Source of the DNA: SZUA-448 sp045627185
Lineage (GTDB): Bacteria; Bacillota; Clostridia; Lachnospirales; Lachnospiraceae
Assembly (NCBI GenBank): GCA_045627185.1
Contig: JAZQNE010000048.1
Span: forward strand, 1 to 19,628
Direction: 5' to 3'
Length of the DNA: 19,628 nucleotides
Of this stretch, positions 13,203 through 19,628 are shown piece by piece (within the stretch, counting starts at the first letter, position 1; each line of letters begins with the position of its first letter). The notes beneath the pieces were generated by a model, which worked only from the letters and a program-made list of their open reading frames with translations, searched no databases and had not been told where the DNA came from. The translations under genes were made by a program, and so were the position numbers.

Positions 13203-14378
13203 ATGACAGACCAAAAAAAGAAAAATCTAACCGTATACTACGGTGTAATACAGTTCACCTTCTGGTTCGGATATGCCGCAACCGGTGCCTTTGCAAATCC
13301 TTTTCTTCAAAGCGTAGGCATGAGCACATCACTGATTGGCATTGTAATAGCAGTAAGCAGTCTTGCTGCTGCCTTCCTTCAGCCTGTTCTGGGTTCACTG
13401 ATTGATAAAAGCAGAAGGCTCACAAACAGACGTCTTATGCTTATTCTGGGCATAGTTGTAATTGCAATCGGTCTTGTACTGGGACTGTGCAACATTGAAT
13501 CAAAATCAGCAATTGCAGTCATTCTCTGTGTTGCCATAATACTGATTCAAATTGGCCAGCCCTTCATAAACGCACTCGGAATGGAATGCGTAAATTCCGG
13601 GCACAAAATGCTTATGGGACCCGCCAGAGCCTGCGGATCCTTCGGTTACGCAATTTCAGCATTTCTTCTTGGAAAACTGTCTGAAAAAGTCGGCCACTTC
13701 ACAATTCCTCTCACGTTCGCCATAGCCTACGGCGCACTGATGATAGCCCTTGTAATTCTCCCGGCCGTTGCTGATTCCGTACAGCAAAAAGAAAAAGCAA
13801 AAGGAACAAATCCTATTGCTTTCTTAAAAAAATACCCGGTATTCTCACTGTTCCTTGTTGGTCTGATCTGCGTTTACTTCGGACACACGCTTGTAAACAC
13901 ATATGCGCTTCAGATTCTCCAGTCAAAAGGCGGTAACAGCGAAAGCGTCGGCATAGCAACATTTCTGGCTGCCATATTTGAAATGATTCCCATGCTGATA
14001 TTCCCCTTCATCCGCAAACGTTTTAAAATCAAGAAGCTTATCCCGTTTTCAGCAATCTTCTTTGCTCTCAAAACACTCGGAAGCCTTCTTGTTCCGACAG
14101 TTACAGGCTATTACTTTGTAATGGCTCTTCAGTTCCCGGCTTGGGGAATCCTTACTATATCGCTTATTTACTACGTTGACAGCATTATTGCCCGCGACGA
14201 TGCTTCCCAGGGCCAGGCTTACGCAAGCATGACTCTTTCGGTCGCAAGCGTCCTTTCAGCGTTTATTTGCGGCACAATGATCGATAACTGCGGCATTACA
14301 GCCACCCTCCTGCTTGGAACGGGTGTAGGACTGGTCGGTGCGGTTATTCTGTTTATCACTACAAAAAAAGAAAAATGA
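13203..14378 (+). CDS. MFS transporter, oligosaccharide/nucleoside-H+ symporter-like
   Basis: This 391-residue inner-membrane carrier has about twelve hydrophobic helices in two halves around a polar central loop (QQKEKAKGT, near 195-205). The conserved loop after helix 2 reads GSLIDKSRRLTNRR. The segment GPARACGSFGYAISAFLLG matches the R..GS.G pattern of the MFS_1_like group, which includes LacY-type sugar and nucleoside proton symporters. The ATG is preceded by AAGGA about 8 bases upstream. It is convergent with the GH105 hydrolase gene (68-base gap) and divergent from the six-helix membrane protein. Position next to GH105 hints at uptake of short plant-polysaccharide fragments, but nucleosides are equally open. 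The family is confident; the substrate is not known. Confidence 0.88.
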   Translation: MTDQKKKNLTVYYGVIQFTFWFGYAATGAFANPFLQSVGMSTSLIGIVIAVSSLAAAFLQPVLGSLIDKSRRLTNRRLMLILGIVVIAIGLVLGLCNIESKSAIAVILCVAIILIQIGQPFINALGMECVNSGHKMLMGPARACGSFGYAISAFLLGKLSEKVGHFTIPLTFAIAYGALMIALVILPAVADSVQQKEKAKGTNPIAFLKKYPVFSLFLVGLICVYFGHTLVNTYALQILQSKGGNSESVGIATFLAAIFEMIPMLIFPFIRKRFKIKKLIPFSAIFFALKTLGSLLVPTVTGYYFVMALQFPAWGILTISLIYYVDSIIARDDASQGQAYASMTLSVASVLSAFICGTMIDNCGITATLLLGTGVGLVGAVILFITTKKEK

Positions 14379-14446
14379 TAACAGTGAGTCCGAAAGAACA
14401 GGCCCGAGTGGCTGGGAAGGAACAGGCCCAACCGTCATAATCCAAG

Positions 14447-15457
14447 TCATTTATACGCATGCATCATAATGTATGCAGCCATTGATTCGGCACTTGTTCC
14501 CTCTGCAACAAAATCAGGGCATCCGCACACTCCGCGGATAATGCCGTATTCGTCCACATAACGTTCCATCATGGAAAAAACCTTGTCTGCGTAAGAAAGA
14601 TATTTGTCGGAAACATAGCCCTTCTTCACGCCCCTGTAAATGAAAGCAGCAGTCATCATGGCTGATGTACCGTCAGAAAAAGATGTCGGATCATCCAAAA
14701 TATCATGAAATCTTCCGTCAGGAAGTGCATATGCAAGCATTGCATCAAGAAGGCCAAGAGCGCGTAAAAGCAGCTTTTCGGCCTTTTCTTTTTTATCCGT
14801 CTGCGAAGGGGAAGTTCCGTCCTTAAGCAAATCTTCGGAAATGGCCTCATAAACTCTTGCCATTCCAAGAAGTGCCCAGGAATTGCCCGTAGCCCATAAT
14901 TTGTCGCGTACAAAGCACCCCCGGCCTGCATCATAAATATGACGCAGAAGCCCTGTTTCAGGGTCTGCAAGGTAGTTCCACATGCCGTTAATCTGGGCAA
15001 CAGCTTCATCATGATACCCCATCACCGCTATGAACGGCGGAGCCATGTAAATCGAATCAGCCCATATCTGAACCGGCGAAAAGCCCTCATGGAAGGATCT
15101 CATATTATGGCAGATGGTACCGTTTGCAGTTTTTGGAGCAAGTTTAAGAAGAAAATCCAGCTGTTTTTTTGCCGCATCAAGGTAAAAACGGTCCTTTGTC
15201 AGCTCATATGCGCGGAAAACAACTTCCCCACAGGACGCAGGGTCGGTTACCGCAGCGGACCCGCCTATCAGGGCAAGACGCCCGTCAGAGCCCGCACGCA
15301 GCACGGCATCATGCGCCATTGCAACAGCTGTTGTAATGTCACCAAGTTCATAAAGCGCCTGCATGCAGACGCCCTGTTCCCATGGATGGCGCTGCACGGC
15401 AAGCATTGCGTTTTTAACTTTTTCAAGATTGTTTTTCATATTTTCATTTGCAATCAC
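14447..15457 (-). CDS. GH105/GH88-type unsaturated glycuronyl hydrolase
   Basis: This 336-residue protein resembles YteR/YesR, cytoplasmic enzymes that hydrate and remove the unsaturated uronic acid left by pectate or rhamnogalacturonan lyases. The best signature is VQIWADSIYMAPPFIA (129-144), where D134 corresponds to YteR's catalytic acid; other alpha6/alpha6-barrel segments are QRHPWEQGV, TGNSWALLGMARVY and the late SFSDGTSAMMTAAFIYRG. It has no signal peptide and is slightly short for the family (about 370). The first start is a GTG whose last bases overlap the stop of the upstream DUF362 gene as GTGA; ATG 15439 is a second candidate. Neither has a good ribosome site, which favours translational coupling. 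The partner being an Fe-S protein is unusual. The substrate within the family is uncertain. Confidence 0.85.
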   Translation of the reverse strand: MIANENMKNNLEKVKNAMLAVQRHPWEQGVCMQALYELGDITTAVAMAHDAVLRAGSDGRLALIGGSAAVTDPASCGEVVFRAYELTKDRFYLDAAKKQLDFLLKLAPKTANGTICHNMRSFHEGFSPVQIWADSIYMAPPFIAVMGYHDEAVAQINGMWNYLADPETGLLRHIYDAGRGCFVRDKLWATGNSWALLGMARVYEAISEDLLKDGTSPSQTDKKEKAEKLLLRALGLLDAMLAYALPDGRFHDILDDPTSFSDGTSAMMTAAFIYRGVKKGYVSDKYLSYADKVFSMMERYVDEYGIIRGVCGCPDFVAEGTSAESMAAYIMMHAYK

Positions 15458-16575
15458 ATTTTAATCAGTTCGTATTCTCTTGTTCCGATGCCAAGCTTTT
15501 CAGCATGCTCAAGGGTTTCTCTCCAGCGGATGCTTGGGTTGGAATCAAGAAAATGGTCATTATGCTTATGCCAGCCGGGTTTTGCAAGATTATCGCCAAG
15601 CTGTGAATTTCTGATAGGTGTTTCGTTCAGGCATGCATCAGCACAGGCCTGGTCAAGCGCAACCGGGTCAAACGATGCGAACATGCCGATATCCGGCAGA
15701 ATCGGAGCATCGTTCTCCGAATGGCAGTCACAATTGGGTGAAATATCACATACAAGACTGATATGGAAGTTCTGCCTGCCCGAAATAACAGCCTTTGTAT
15801 ACTCAGCCATCTTGCAACCAAGAATTTCATTTGTATTATCGTTCGGATTATAAATTGCATCAAATGCGCATGAGCCGATGCAACGCCCGCAGCCCTTGCA
15901 CTCATCGTGGTTAATTACGGCTTTGCCGGTTTCGTAGTGAATTGCATCAGACCCGCATTCCTTCGAACAGCGCTTGCAGTTTTTGCAGAGATTTGCGTTA
16001 ACAACAGGCTTTCCGTGGTTGTGCTGCTGCATTTTTCCCGCACGGCTTCCGCATCCCATGCCTATATTCTTGATGGCTCCGCCAAAACCGGTGCACTCAT
16101 GGCCCTTGAAATGGCTGAGCGAAATGAAAACATCAGCATCCATAATGGCTCTTCCGATGTAAGCCTCGCTGCAGTATTCGCCACCCTCCACGGGAACAGT
16201 GACATCATCCGTTCCGCGAAGACCGTCAGCAATAATAATGTGACACCCGGTCGAAAGTTCATTGAAACCGTTCTCAAGAGCGCAGTCCAGGTGCTCAAGC
16301 GCATTCTTGCGTGATCCGGGATAAAGCGTATTGCAGTCGGTCAGAAACGGCTTTCCGCCTGCTTCCTTAACAAGATCGGCAACAGCCTTTGCGTAGTTTG
16401 GTCTTAAAAAAGCAACGTTGCCAAGTTCTCCGAAATGCATCTTGATGGCAACAAACTTGTTTTCCATATCCATACTCATAATTCCGGCTTTAATACAAAG
16501 CTTTTTAAGCTTTTTCGGAAGTCCTTCGTCCATTTTGCAACGGAAATCGGTAAAATAAACCTTTGATTTTTCCAT
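15454..16575 (-). CDS. DUF362 protein with two 4Fe-4S clusters
   Basis: This 373-residue cytoplasmic protein has a DUF362 body on both sides of a ferredoxin insert. The insert has two complete CxxCxxCxxxC motifs, C197/C200/C203/C207 and C226/C229/C232/C236, and so can hold two 4Fe-4S clusters. DUF362 features include KMHFGE, GKPFLTDCNTLYPGSR, SHFKGHECTGFGGAIKNIGMG and FASFDPVALDQA. The family is described as putative iron-sulfur or oxidoreductase-associated proteins, common in anaerobes; the reaction is not established. The ATG is preceded by GGAG. It overlaps the GH105 gene by four bases, so the two are made together. No strong promoter was found in the 135 bases upstream. Confidence 0.92.
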   Translation of the reverse strand: MEKSKVYFTDFRCKMDEGLPKKLKKLCIKAGIMSMDMENKFVAIKMHFGELGNVAFLRPNYAKAVADLVKEAGGKPFLTDCNTLYPGSRKNALEHLDCALENGFNELSTGCHIIIADGLRGTDDVTVPVEGGEYCSEAYIGRAIMDADVFISLSHFKGHECTGFGGAIKNIGMGCGSRAGKMQQHNHGKPVVNANLCKNCKRCSKECGSDAIHYETGKAVINHDECKGCGRCIGSCAFDAIYNPNDNTNEILGCKMAEYTKAVISGRQNFHISLVCDISPNCDCHSENDAPILPDIGMFASFDPVALDQACADACLNETPIRNSQLGDNLAKPGWHKHNDHFLDSNPSIRWRETLEHAEKLGIGTREYELIKM

Positions 16576-16710
16576 GTACCTTCTCCTTCTGATTGATTAT
16601 TGGTTCATTTCTGCGGAACACCCCATACACGCCCCGCTTTTTTAATAAGAATATCACATTTTGTTCAGTTCAAATACAAGAATCTGCTCAAAAAATATAA
16701 TAATGTCGTT

Positions 16711-17445
16711 TTATTCCTTATCATTCCGGTTTTTATAAGCAAGAACAGCCTCTGCAAACTCATCCATATTTTTAACAACACCGACCGGGTGCCCCACAGG
16801 CCCCGGCATATCGGGACGGTTAAGCCAGAAGGCCTTTAAGCCGGCATTATAGCCTCCGAAAGCATCATAGTAATAATTATCGCCTATAAAGAAAATATCC
16901 TCTCTGCGGGCCTCAGGATGCGTCAGAAGGATGCTTTGGACCGCTTGGTCAAAGAAACTCCTGTCAGGCTTTCTCCTGCCAAAATCAGCGCTTGACCAGA
17001 CATATTCAAAATATTTCAGAACATCATGCTTTTCAAGAAGCCTGCAAAGCACATCACGTCTGAATGTACTGTTTGAGAGCACATACATCGGAATGTTGTT
17101 GTCACGAAAAGTTTGCAGCATGCGGAGAACATCGTCAAAAACCGTCTCGTCGTTCACAAGGTCAGCCATCTCCCATTCCTCTTCAGGCGACATTTCCCGC
17201 TCGGGCAGCCCGAATGCTCTGTAAAACGCAGGTATTTCCTCAGTTGCAAAACATACCTCAAAGTTTTCATGCTGGCGAGCACGAAAATATTCAAGATATT
17301 TAAGGTTTTCCTCCCGAAGCGCCTCAAGCGTACAGATTTCCTTGAAACTCTTCTCCCATATGAAATCAATACCTTTCGGAAAATCAATCGTGACATCGTC
17401 AAGAATTGTTCCGAACAAATCAAACATAACTACCGGTTTTCTCAT
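16711..17445 (-). CDS. HAD-superfamily hydrolase (subfamily IA-like)
   Basis: This 244-residue soluble HAD hydrolase has an alpha-helical cap between motifs I and II. Motif I is FDLFGT with nucleophile D9, but the second Asp of the phosphatase DxD is Phe11. Motif II is VLSNST (S124), motif III RRKPD (K159) and motif IV FIGDNYYYD (D189, D194). The DLFGT form occurs in haloacid-dehalogenase-like and some phosphatase branches, so the reaction type is open. ATG 17445 is the first start after an in-frame stop. Its nearest good ribosome site, AAGGAG, is 27 bases away with a GC hairpin between. It follows the PucR gene by 75 bases on the same strand and is probably in its operon. Confidence 0.9.
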   Translation of the reverse strand: MRKPVVMFDLFGTILDDVTIDFPKGIDFIWEKSFKEICTLEALREENLKYLEYFRARQHENFEVCFATEEIPAFYRAFGLPEREMSPEEEWEMADLVNDETVFDDVLRMLQTFRDNNIPMYVLSNSTFRRDVLCRLLEKHDVLKYFEYVWSSADFGRRKPDRSFFDQAVQSILLTHPEARREDIFFIGDNYYYDAFGGYNAGLKAFWLNRPDMPGPVGHPVGVVKNMDEFAEAVLAYKNRNDKE

Positions 17446-17454
17446 CTTTTCAAC

Positions 17455-17470
17455 GCACCGGGTCCGGTGC
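17455..17470 (-). promoter_or_regulatory. Hairpin between ribosome site and HAD start codon
   Basis: In the mRNA sense GCACCGG and CCGGTGC flank two bases; a realistic stem is five to six pairs. It lies between AAGGAG and ATG 17445. Folding would cut the effective spacing from 27 to about 11 bases. Confidence 0.4.
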
Positions 17471-17520
17471 TGCTCCTTGTAATCATTTTAGCGCGGTCCG
17501 ATGTACAATCACCGCATTTT

Positions 17521-18690
17521 TTATCCCAGCATCGTATTATTGTACTCAACAATCATGCAGGCAATAAAGTATTTCAGACGTTCTTCGGATGTGTCAATAT
17601 CGCTTCCGAGTAATTCCTTTATCTTGTTCATACGGTAAACAATGGTGTTCTTGTGTATGAACAGTTCCTGCGATACAAGCTGCACACTGCCGTTGTTTTT
17701 CAGGTAATTTGAGAAAGTCGCAACAAGATCGGAATTGTGCTTCGCATCATATTCAAGCAGTGGCTTCAGCACCTGTTCGCCCATTTCATCAAGAATTGCC
17801 GGATCCGAAACGGAATATAAAAGCCGGTTCATACCCATTTCGTCAAATCTCACGATGTCAGTTCTACTCTTCTTCGCAAACTTTGCGGCACATTTTGCAC
17901 GCTTGTAGGACGTCGAAATCTGCGATGCGTCAAGCACCTGCGTGCCCTCGCCCACAAAAATCTCACGGTCAGGCATACGACGCTTGCTTCGCGCATGGAA
18001 GCCCTGAATGATTTCATCCTTGTCCTCCGTCTCAACCGCATTGAAAACCAGGACAAAATCACCGTCATAATAGAAGAAATGAGCATTGTGCGATATATTT
18101 TCAAGATAAATCTGCAGGCGGTAGCCTATTCGCTTTCGGTCCATCGAATCCATGGAATCCAGATCATCGGTTGTAAACACAACCACCTGGAACTTTCCGT
18201 CAACATCAAATGCTGCGGACAGGGCAGCCTTATATTCAGCCGTCAGATAAGGCTTTTCGATTGCTTTTATGAAGGCCGCCGATATCTGCTCATCCGTCTG
18301 TGTCTGCAGGAAAATACGAACCGTCAGGTCCTTTATCATTTCAGACATTTCAACATCCCACGGAACCGTAAAAAGCGGCAGATCGCATGCATTACAGTAT
18401 TTTATAACGCTTTCCGGAATTTCATTAATGTAATAACCGACATTAACAATCAGGCCGGACGCATGATGTTCATCAAGAATCTTAACAAGCTCCAGAAGTT
18501 TTTCCTCTGTTTCAAATCCAAGTCCCGTTGTTACTGCCAGTTCCTTGCCCTTGAAGCTTTTTGTGATGGTTGTGTCCTCAACCATCAGAAGCCAGCTGAT
18601 TGAATTGGCCCAGCCGTTGTTACCGCCAACCATGATCATCTTAAATTTCTGTTCTGCACTAATCATCATGTCTGCAATTGTAAAGCCCAT
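17521..18690 (-). CDS. PucR/CdaR-type transcriptional regulator
   Basis: This 389-residue cytoplasmic regulator has the full PucR layout: an N-terminal PucR ligand domain (1 to about 125, with VEDTTI and KGKELAVTTGLGF), a middle GGDEF-like degenerate domain (about 160-290, containing FYYDGDFVLVF and VGEGTQVLDASQISTSYKRA) and a C-terminal HTH_30 domain (about 315-385, QLVSQELFIHKNTIVYRMNKI). Family members sense small metabolites such as purine-catabolism products, sugar acids or amino acids and usually activate nearby operons. The ATG has GGAGG 7 bases upstream. A palindrome (18714-18730) overlaps its predicted start of transcription and may be its own operator. The HAD gene follows; DUF362 and GH105 lie farther on the same strand and could be its regulon. 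Confidence 0.92.
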   Translation of the reverse strand: MGFTIADMMISAEQKFKMIMVGGNNGWANSISWLLMVEDTTITKSFKGKELAVTTGLGFETEEKLLELVKILDEHHASGLIVNVGYYINEIPESVIKYCNACDLPLFTVPWDVEMSEMIKDLTVRIFLQTQTDEQISAAFIKAIEKPYLTAEYKAALSAAFDVDGKFQVVVFTTDDLDSMDSMDRKRIGYRLQIYLENISHNAHFFYYDGDFVLVFNAVETEDKDEIIQGFHARSKRRMPDREIFVGEGTQVLDASQISTSYKRAKCAAKFAKKSRTDIVRFDEMGMNRLLYSVSDPAILDEMGEQVLKPLLEYDAKHNSDLVATFSNYLKNNGSVQLVSQELFIHKNTIVYRMNKIKELLGSDIDTSEERLKYFIACMIVEYNNTMLG

Positions 18691-18713
18691 TTTTCATCCT
18701 CCAAATTCAACAT

Positions 18714-18730
18714 TTGTGATATTGTCACAA
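18714..18730. promoter_or_regulatory. Palindromic operator upstream of the PucR-type gene
   Basis: TTGTGA-TATTG-TCACAA has perfect 6-base arms. It abuts the minus-strand TATAAT (18733-18738) and would cover the transcription start. No good -35 accompanies that -10. It resembles a CRP site but has 5, not 6, central bases. Confidence 0.5.
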
Positions 18731-18846
18731 TTATTATAACATAATTTGAACTGTTAGCATATAGTTTTTGTTCTTTTTTGTGATAAAATAAAGTCATAAG
18801 ATGAAACAAAGAAACAAACACAAAATCTTTTCCGGTGGTATCCGGT

Positions 18847-19002
18847 ATGACAACATATAGCAACTACACATCTACATATTCGAATAACACACCTAACTGG
18901 TACAAAGCCGAGCGTTACGATTACTGTGAGAGTCCTAAGTTCGAAAAGCTTCACTCATTTACAAAAGTACTCAAGCAGCTTTTCAGCACTGTATTATTCT
19001 GA
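18847..19002 (+). CDS. Small 51-residue protein, unrecognised
   Basis: This short plus-strand ORF stands alone between the divergent PucR gene and the convergent chemotaxis gene, and I do not recognise it. The first half is rich in Thr, Ser, Asn and Tyr (MTTYSNYTSTYSNNT), the middle is charged (YKAERYDY), and the end (TKVLKQLFSTVLF) could form an amphipathic helix. There is one Cys and no signal peptide. GGTGG, an imperfect ribosome site, lies 8 bases before the ATG. A strong terminator begins 33 bases after the stop. A 19-codon ORF (18801-18860) overlaps its start in another frame. The terminator and isolation support a real transcript; coding is plausible but unproven, and a small RNA is the alternative. 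Confidence 0.45.
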   Translation: MTTYSNYTSTYSNNTPNWYKAERYDYCESPKFEKLHSFTKVLKQLFSTVLF

Positions 19003-19034
19003 ATTATCCCTTTATTACTATATTATTCCTTGTT

Positions 19035-19080
19035 ATAAACAATTAAAAGCCATCCTTCCGGATGGCTTTTAATTGTTTAT
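19035..19080. terminator. Bidirectional terminator with a 21-bp perfect stem
   Basis: Two perfect 21-base arms flank a TTCC loop. The core is AAAAGCCATCC/GGATGGCTTTT, giving an A-tract before and a T-tract after the GC part on both strands. It serves the small ORF (plus) and the chemotaxis gene (minus), whose stop is 50 bases away. Confidence 0.9.
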
Positions 19081-19130
19081 TCTTTGCTTTACGCTTTTGG
19101 CAGCAAAAAGTTTTAATAGAATCAAATTGC

Positions 19131-19628
19131 TCAGACCACAAACTTGTCCATAATCTCATACAGATTTGCGGCATTATCCGACATTGACTCTGCAGCGGCT
19201 GCTGTTTCCTCGGCAGTTGCAGTATTCGACTGAACCACATCATTAACCTTTACGATTTCATCCTTCATAATACCGCTTTGGTTTGCCTGATTTGAAGAAT
19301 CTTCATGAATGGAGCCAAAGGATGTCTTAATTTCCTCTGTGTTAAGCATAATCGTTTCAAAGCAGCCAAACGTGGTTTCCGTATGCCTCTTGGCCTTTTC
19401 GATTTCCGTAAGACATTTTTCAATTAATTCTGAGGTTTTCTGCGATTCGGCAGCGCTCTTACGTGCAAGAGTTCTGACTTCATCTGCAACAACGGCAAAG
19501 CCCTTACCCGCAGCACCGGCTCTTGCAGCCTCAACAGATGCATTAAGAGCAAGGATGTTAGTCTGGAATGCAATATTATCAATTGTTCCGACAATCTTCT
19601 GAATATCAGAAGACATCTCTTCAATCTC
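19131..19628 (-). CDS. Methyl-accepting chemotaxis protein, C-terminal fragment
   Basis: Only the last 165 residues are in the window; the frame is open to the right edge (EIEE before MSSDIQ), so the start and sensor part lie outside. The fragment carries the conserved signalling hairpin tip: DNIAFQTNILALNASVEAAR, then GAAGKGFAVVADEVRTLARKSAAES, which binds CheA and CheW. The descending coiled-coil helix follows, with likely methylation-region residues (TATAEETAAAAESM), and it ends DKFVV without a CheR-tethering pentapeptide. Whether it is membrane-bound or soluble cannot be seen. It implies a motile cell, or one that keeps chemotaxis signalling. It shares the 21-bp terminator with the small ORF. 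Confidence 0.95.
   Translation of the reverse strand, partial: EIEEMSSDIQKIVGTIDNIAFQTNILALNASVEAARAGAAGKGFAVVADEVRTLARKSAAESQKTSELIEKCLTEIEKAKRHTETTFGCFETIMLNTEEIKTSFGSIHEDSSNQANQSGIMKDEIVKVNDVVQSNTATAEETAAAAESMSDNAANLYEIMDKFVV

Noticed and set aside
14939..15853. 304-codon plus-strand ORF antisense to the GH105 and DUF362 genes
   Set aside because: It is a mirror frame of two well-supported genes, with no domain, no ribosome site and a Cys/His-rich, incoherent translation.
17995..18603. 202-codon plus-strand ORF opposite the PucR-type gene
   Set aside because: The minus-strand frame encodes a full PucR-family protein; this frame shows no family pattern.
1..19628. Search for tRNA, rRNA, transposase, integrase, phage or restriction genes
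   Set aside because: No cloverleaf-like segment, recombinase motif or phage-type gene was seen; the window looks like ordinary chromosome.

Overview
The window reads as chromosome of a Gram-positive anaerobe of the Clostridia, most likely a gut or rumen Lachnospiraceae-like bacterium. The support is a sortase-anchored (LPKTG) surface protein, a PerR-rubrerythrin peroxide-defence pair, a PucR-type regulator, TTGACA/TATAAT promoters, AGGAGG-type ribosome binding sites and moderate to low GC. No rRNA, tRNA, insertion sequence, phage gene or CRISPR array was seen.

Left third (1-9733), nucleic-acid turnover. A three-gene minus-strand operon holds a 5'-nucleotidase/guanylate-kinase fusion followed by two tandem DHH/DHHA1 phosphoesterases of the NrnA (nanoRNase/pAp phosphatase) type. 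Upstream of it is surE, another nucleotidase. Divergent from surE is a 1766-residue surface protein that begins with an EndA/NucM-type His-Me nuclease, continues through about twelve repeat domains and ends in an LPKTG anchor. Together they suggest digestion of external nucleic acid at the cell surface and intracellular processing of oligonucleotides and nucleotides. The fusion gene starts at TTG, and its mRNA leader carries four G-runs, the last of which is its Shine-Dalgarno sequence.

Middle (9734-14446). A likely perR-rbr operon has a consensus promoter and a perfect 7-1-7 Fur-type operator. A six-helix membrane protein of unknown function is followed by a tyrosine-phosphatase lipoprotein (both minus). 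An MFS sugar-type transporter lies on the plus strand.

Right third (14447-19628). A ferredoxin-containing DUF362 protein is translationally coupled by a GTGA overlap to a GH105-type unsaturated-uronyl hydrolase. A PucR-family regulator is followed by a HAD hydrolase with an unusual leader hairpin. An unrecognised 51-codon plus-strand small ORF ends at a 21-bp terminator. The C-terminal signalling half of a methyl-accepting chemotaxis protein runs off the right edge. The GH105 gene and the convergent transporter may handle pectin fragments; this rests on family knowledge and position only.

The most unusual items are the nucleotidase-guanylate kinase fusion with its degenerate P-loop and G-rich leader, the large surface nuclease, the leader ORFs or hairpins before surE and the HAD gene, and the isolated small ORF.
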